From NCBI GenBank assembly GCA_021815245.1, contig JAKAHF010000052.1, positions 1-8,876 of the forward strand: DNA of 8,876 nucleotides, written 5' to 3'. Positions 5,850-8,876 of this stretch are shown piece after piece (within the stretch, counting starts at the first letter, position 1; every line of letters begins with the position of its first letter). Position numbers and translations under genes: made by a program. The DNA comes from Actinomycetes bacterium. GTDB taxonomy: Bacteria; Actinomycetota; Thermoleophilia; RBG-16-64-13. A model generated the notes under the pieces. It worked only from the letters and a program-made list of their open reading frames with translations, searched no databases and was not told the DNA's origin.

Positions 5850-7106
5850 ATGAAGTACGTGATCTTGATCATCGACGGTGCTTCGGGTTGGCCGGTCAAA
5901 GCGTTGGGAGGGCGCACCTCTCTTGAGGCGGCCCACACACCGAATCTCGACCGCCTGGCTTGCGAGGGCGCCCTCGGAGTCTCCTACAACGTTCCCGACG
6001 GCATGGAAGCGTCGAGTGCTGTGGCCTGCATGAGTCTCATGGGGTTCGATCCTGTGCTCTACTACGCGGGCCGGGGACCCATCGAGGCTATGGCCATGGG
6101 CATCGAGTTGGAACCCGGCCAAGTGGCCATGCGCTGCAACCTCATCACCGTGACCGACGGGCTCATGATGAGCTACTCCGCCGGCAACATCTCGTCGGCC
6201 GAGTCGCGGGTGCTCATCGAGGCCCTGCGCGAAGGACTTGCCGACGTCATGGTGGGCGGCTGCAGCGGTACCGGCACGGGGCGTTCCCGGCGTATGGAAC
6301 TGTATCCTGGTGTGAGCTTCAGACACATCTTGACCGTGCATGACGGCGCCGACCTGCTCGAGACGAGTTTCACGGCTCCTCACGACATCACCGGACGGCC
6401 GGTGGCGGCGAGTGCGCCGTGCGGCCCCGGCGCCGCGTTGATCACCGAGCTCATGGAGCGGTCGAAATCGATCCTCGCTTCTCATCGTGTCAACAAGGCT
6501 CGACTCGAGCGCGGCCTGCCGGCAGCGACTCAGATCTGGCTCTTCTGGCCGGGCATGCGTCCGGGCGACCTGCCGACCTTCGCCGAGAGGTTCGGGGGGA
6601 GACGGGCGGCCCTCACCACGGGAGTCGACCTCCTCCGCGGCCTTGCGGTACAGATGGGGGTCGACATCCTTCGGATCGCCGGGGTCACCGATGCAGGCGA
6701 CAATGACTTTTCGCAACAGATGGCGGGTGGGCTTGCCTCGCTCGACGACCACGACGTCGTCTTCGTGCATGTCGAGGCACCCGACGAGGCCGGCCACGCC
6801 GGCGACGTGCAGGGCAAGGTGCGGGCCATCGAGCAGGCCGACGAGCTGATGCTGCCTCAGGTCATCGCCCGGGCGCAGTCGGCCGGCGACGTGCGATTGC
6901 TCGTCATGCCCGACCACCCTACGCCGCTTGAACTGAAGAGCCACGTACCCGAGCCGGTGCCTTTTGTGATGTGGGGCCCCGGCATCACGGCCAACGGCGC
7001 TCGAGTCTACAGTGAGGCTGAGGCCCGGGCCACGGGCTTCGCCGTGGCGCCGGGTCACCTACTCATGTCGCGTTTCTTGGAGGCCGGGGCAGCGAGCTGC
7101 GCCTAG
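5850..7106 (+). CDS. apgM: cofactor-independent phosphoglycerate mutase, archaeal ApgM type
   Basis: This 418-residue metalloenzyme of the alkaline-phosphatase superfamily interconverts 3- and 2-phosphoglycerate in glycolysis and gluconeogenesis, using two divalent metals and a phosphoserine intermediate. Visible features are VILIIDG with metal ligand Asp9, the nucleophile region SSAVACMSLMGFDP (aligned Ser56), GRGPIEAMAMGIEL, and RCNLITV. Further on are VHVEAPDEAGH with Asp312 and His316, MPDHPTP with Asp355 and His356, and LKSH with His365. Length and motif order fit ApgM and not the roughly 510-residue GpmI. Some relatives are annotated as putative homoserine kinases, so that activity remains an alternative. 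In ApgM relatives the nucleophile block usually reads Gly-Ser-Asp; here it is Ser-Ser-Ala. ATG 5850 has no clear Shine-Dalgarno, so translation could be leaderless. A strong hairpin follows the gene. Confidence 0.88.
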   Translation: MKYVILIIDGASGWPVKALGGRTSLEAAHTPNLDRLACEGALGVSYNVPDGMEASSAVACMSLMGFDPVLYYAGRGPIEAMAMGIELEPGQVAMRCNLITVTDGLMMSYSAGNISSAESRVLIEALREGLADVMVGGCSGTGTGRSRRMELYPGVSFRHILTVHDGADLLETSFTAPHDITGRPVAASAPCGPGAALITELMERSKSILASHRVNKARLERGLPAATQIWLFWPGMRPGDLPTFAERFGGRRAALTTGVDLLRGLAVQMGVDILRIAGVTDAGDNDFSQQMAGGLASLDDHDVVFVHVEAPDEAGHAGDVQGKVRAIEQADELMLPQVIARAQSAGDVRLLVMPDHPTPLELKSHVPEPVPFVMWGPGITANGARVYSEAEARATGFAVAPGHLLMSRFLEAGAASCA

Positions 7107-7144
7107 GCCGTCCGTCGATACTGGAGCATAGGGTCACAGAAGCG

Positions 7145-7189
7145 GGCGGGGCGGGGCGGCCATCGGCCGCCCCGCCCCGCCGTCGTTTT
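7145..7189 (+). terminator. strong GC hairpin terminator after the phosphoglycerate mutase gene
   Basis: A perfect 17-pair stem (7145-7161 with 7165-7181), made almost only of G and C with a three-base ATC loop, starts 38 bases after the stop. It is followed after GTCG by TTTT and a T-rich stretch. This is the best intrinsic terminator in the window and most likely ends the upstream transcript. The opposite strand lacks a T-run, so use in the other direction is less certain. Confidence 0.8.
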
Positions 7190-7200
7190 CGCTTTCTACA

Positions 7201-7216
7201 CGGGTATCGCTACCCG
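7201..7216. other. short perfect hairpin in the convergent gap
   Basis: CGGGTA, a TCGC loop, then TACCCG forms a six-pair stem between the two convergent genes. It may add to transcript end formation for the rubredoxin gene reading leftward. No T-run adjoins it on that strand. Confidence 0.4.
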
Positions 7217-7224
7217 GCAGGTCG

Positions 7225-7244
7225 GCGGCGCCCCTGGGCGCCGC
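7225..7244 (-). terminator. candidate 3' hairpin of the rubredoxin transcript
   Basis: GCGGCGCCC and GGGCGCCGC form a nine-pair perfect stem with a two-base loop, starting seven bases beyond the rubredoxin stop on the minus strand. There is no following U-run, so termination may be weak or factor-assisted, or the stem may only protect the transcript end. The two-base loop is too tight; in practice it would open to four or more. Confidence 0.45.
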
Positions 7245-7251
7245 GTAACTG

Positions 7252-7413
7252 TCAGGCCATCTTCTCGAAGTCGTCCTTGCTCGCGCCGCAATCGGGGCAC
7301 GTCCAGTCGTCGGGCAGATCCTCGAAGGGCGTGCCCGGGGCGATGCCCTGGGTGCTGTCGCCCACTTCGGGGTCGTAGATGAATCCGCACAACAGGCACT
7401 GCCACTTGTCCAT
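7252..7413 (-). CDS. rubredoxin
   Basis: This 53-residue iron protein carries single electrons in the cytoplasm of anaerobes and microaerobes, often to oxygen- or superoxide-reducing enzymes. The sequence opens [15 protein letters not shown], continues with [20 protein letters not shown], and closes [15 protein letters not shown]. Cys6, Cys9, Cys39 and Cys42 are the four iron ligands in two CxxCG knuckles, and length and spacing are exactly those of the classical family. ATG 7413 has AAAGGA seven bases upstream. The gene stands alone, divergent from hppA, with its own promoter candidate. No rubrerythrin, desulfoferrodoxin or flavodiiron partner lies in the window, so its redox partner is unknown. 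Confidence 0.96.
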   Translation of the reverse strand: MDKWQCLLCGFIYDPEVGDSTQGIAPGTPFEDLPDDWTCPDCGASKDDFEKMA

Positions 7414-7473
7414 CGGTCGATCCTTTCGGTTTAGGTCGATCGAGGGGCCGTCAGGCCCGCTCTCTACCAGGCA

Positions 7474-7502
7474 GTTGTATCTCCATTCTGTGGAACAATC
7501 AA
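7474..7502 (-). promoter_or_regulatory. candidate sigma-70-type promoter for rubredoxin
   Basis: Reading leftward, TTGATT (7502-7497) and TACAAC (7479-7474) are separated by exactly 17 bases; each matches the consensus at four of six positions. Transcription would start near 7467, giving a leader of about 54 bases. Confidence 0.5.
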
Positions 7503-7525
7503 CCCCTTGGTGGAATGGAAAGCCC

Positions 7526-7554
7526 GTTTCGCATTCCAGTTTGGCATGCGAAAC
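7526..7554. promoter_or_regulatory. 29-base imperfect dyad, candidate operator
   Basis: GTTTCGCAT (7526-7534) and ATGCGAAAC (7546-7554) are perfect nine-base inverted arms. Inside them CCA (7536-7538) and TGG (7542-7544) share the same centre at 7540. Only the pair 7535/7545 and the central three bases break the symmetry. It lies between the two divergent promoter candidates, as expected of a dimeric regulator site. The regulator is unknown. Confidence 0.55.
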
Positions 7555-7616
7555 CTGTACTATTCACTCTATAGGAAAGCGCTGCGCTGCCAGGCGATAT
7601 CAGGTCTTCGAATTCC

Positions 7617-7646
7617 TTGACGGGTCAGTCGACTCTTCTGTAGCAT
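7617..7646 (+). promoter_or_regulatory. candidate sigma-70-type promoter for hppA
   Basis: TTGACG (7617-7622), an 18-base spacer and TAGCAT (7641-7646) form a good housekeeping-type promoter. Transcription would start near 7653, leaving a leader of about 84 bases before ATG 7737. Confidence 0.55.
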
Positions 7647-7736
7647 GAAGTTTTGGATTGGGCCGGTTGGGGCCTTCCTTGGGGCTGGAATCCGTACACA
7701 AACTCGCCGCGTGCGCCGACAAGGAGGCAATGCTGC

Positions 7737-8876
<1,140 letters not shown>

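Larger units (their letters stand above)
7414..7736. other. 323-base divergent control region between rubredoxin and hppA
   Basis: No convincing gene lies here; the short open frames lack ribosome sites or codon bias. The stretch is visibly less GC-rich than its flanks. It contains a leftward promoter candidate, a 29-base dyad, a rightward promoter candidate, and a small GGGCC/GGCCC stem (7445-7458) in the rubredoxin leader. The last 80 or so bases form the hppA leader, ending in a strong AAGGAGG. Confidence 0.7.

Noticed and set aside
5790..7058. A 422-codon open frame antisense to the phosphoglycerate mutase gene
   Set aside because: It is His/Arg-rich without any family motif and overlaps almost the whole of a clearly real gene. 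It is explained by GC-biased third codon positions.
7196..7405. A 69-codon minus-strand frame over the rubredoxin gene
   Set aside because: It is in a different frame from the rubredoxin and is Arg-rich. The rubredoxin frame has all four Cys ligands and a Shine-Dalgarno.

Overview
The window reads as chromosomal DNA from a high-GC bacterium. Anaerobic or low-oxygen metabolism is suggested by a rubredoxin, a membrane pyrophosphatase and an archaeal-type phosphoglycerate mutase. GTG starts are frequent, and Thr-rich linkers sit in front of SGNH hydrolase domains. Together these fit a deep-branching Actinomycetota lineage best, but that is inference from gene style; no rRNA or other marker is present. 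I see no insertion sequence, phage gene, tRNA or CRISPR array.

Layout. (1) Positions 2-3336, plus strand: the 3' part of an MBOAT O-acyltransferase gene (AlgI-like) overlaps the first of two tandem paralogous SGNH hydrolase genes. The three are tightly packed and look like one envelope-glycan O-acylation module. The MBOAT would move acyl groups across the membrane, and the two anchored SGNH proteins would act outside the membrane. (2) Positions 3460-5289, plus strand: a probable three-gene operon encoding a MoaD/ThiS-type sulfur carrier ending in Gly-Gly, a class I/II PLP aminotransferase and a 115-residue four-helix membrane protein. An extended -10 promoter lies just upstream. (3) Positions 5293-5796, minus strand: a flavin-binding protein of the pyridoxamine-phosphate-oxidase/NimA fold, convergent with region 2. 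(4) Positions 5850-7106, plus strand: a cofactor-independent phosphoglycerate mutase of the ApgM type, divergent from region 3 across a 53-base gap that holds a perfect palindrome. A very strong GC hairpin follows it. (5) Positions 7252-7413, minus strand: a 53-residue rubredoxin. (6) From 7737 to the window end, plus strand: the first 380 residues of a membrane-integral pyrophosphatase (HppA) with a signal peptide and an atypical active-site signature.

The 323-base gap between rubredoxin and hppA is the richest non-coding stretch. It holds a promoter candidate for each gene and, between them, a 29-base imperfect dyad that could be a shared operator.

Most of the window is recognisable household or envelope biology. 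The parts most worth following up are the MBOAT plus duplicated SGNH cassette, the sulfur carrier/aminotransferase operon with no activating enzyme nearby, the divergent pyrophosphatase signature, and the dyad between rubredoxin and hppA. I found no clear evidence of a wholly new system.
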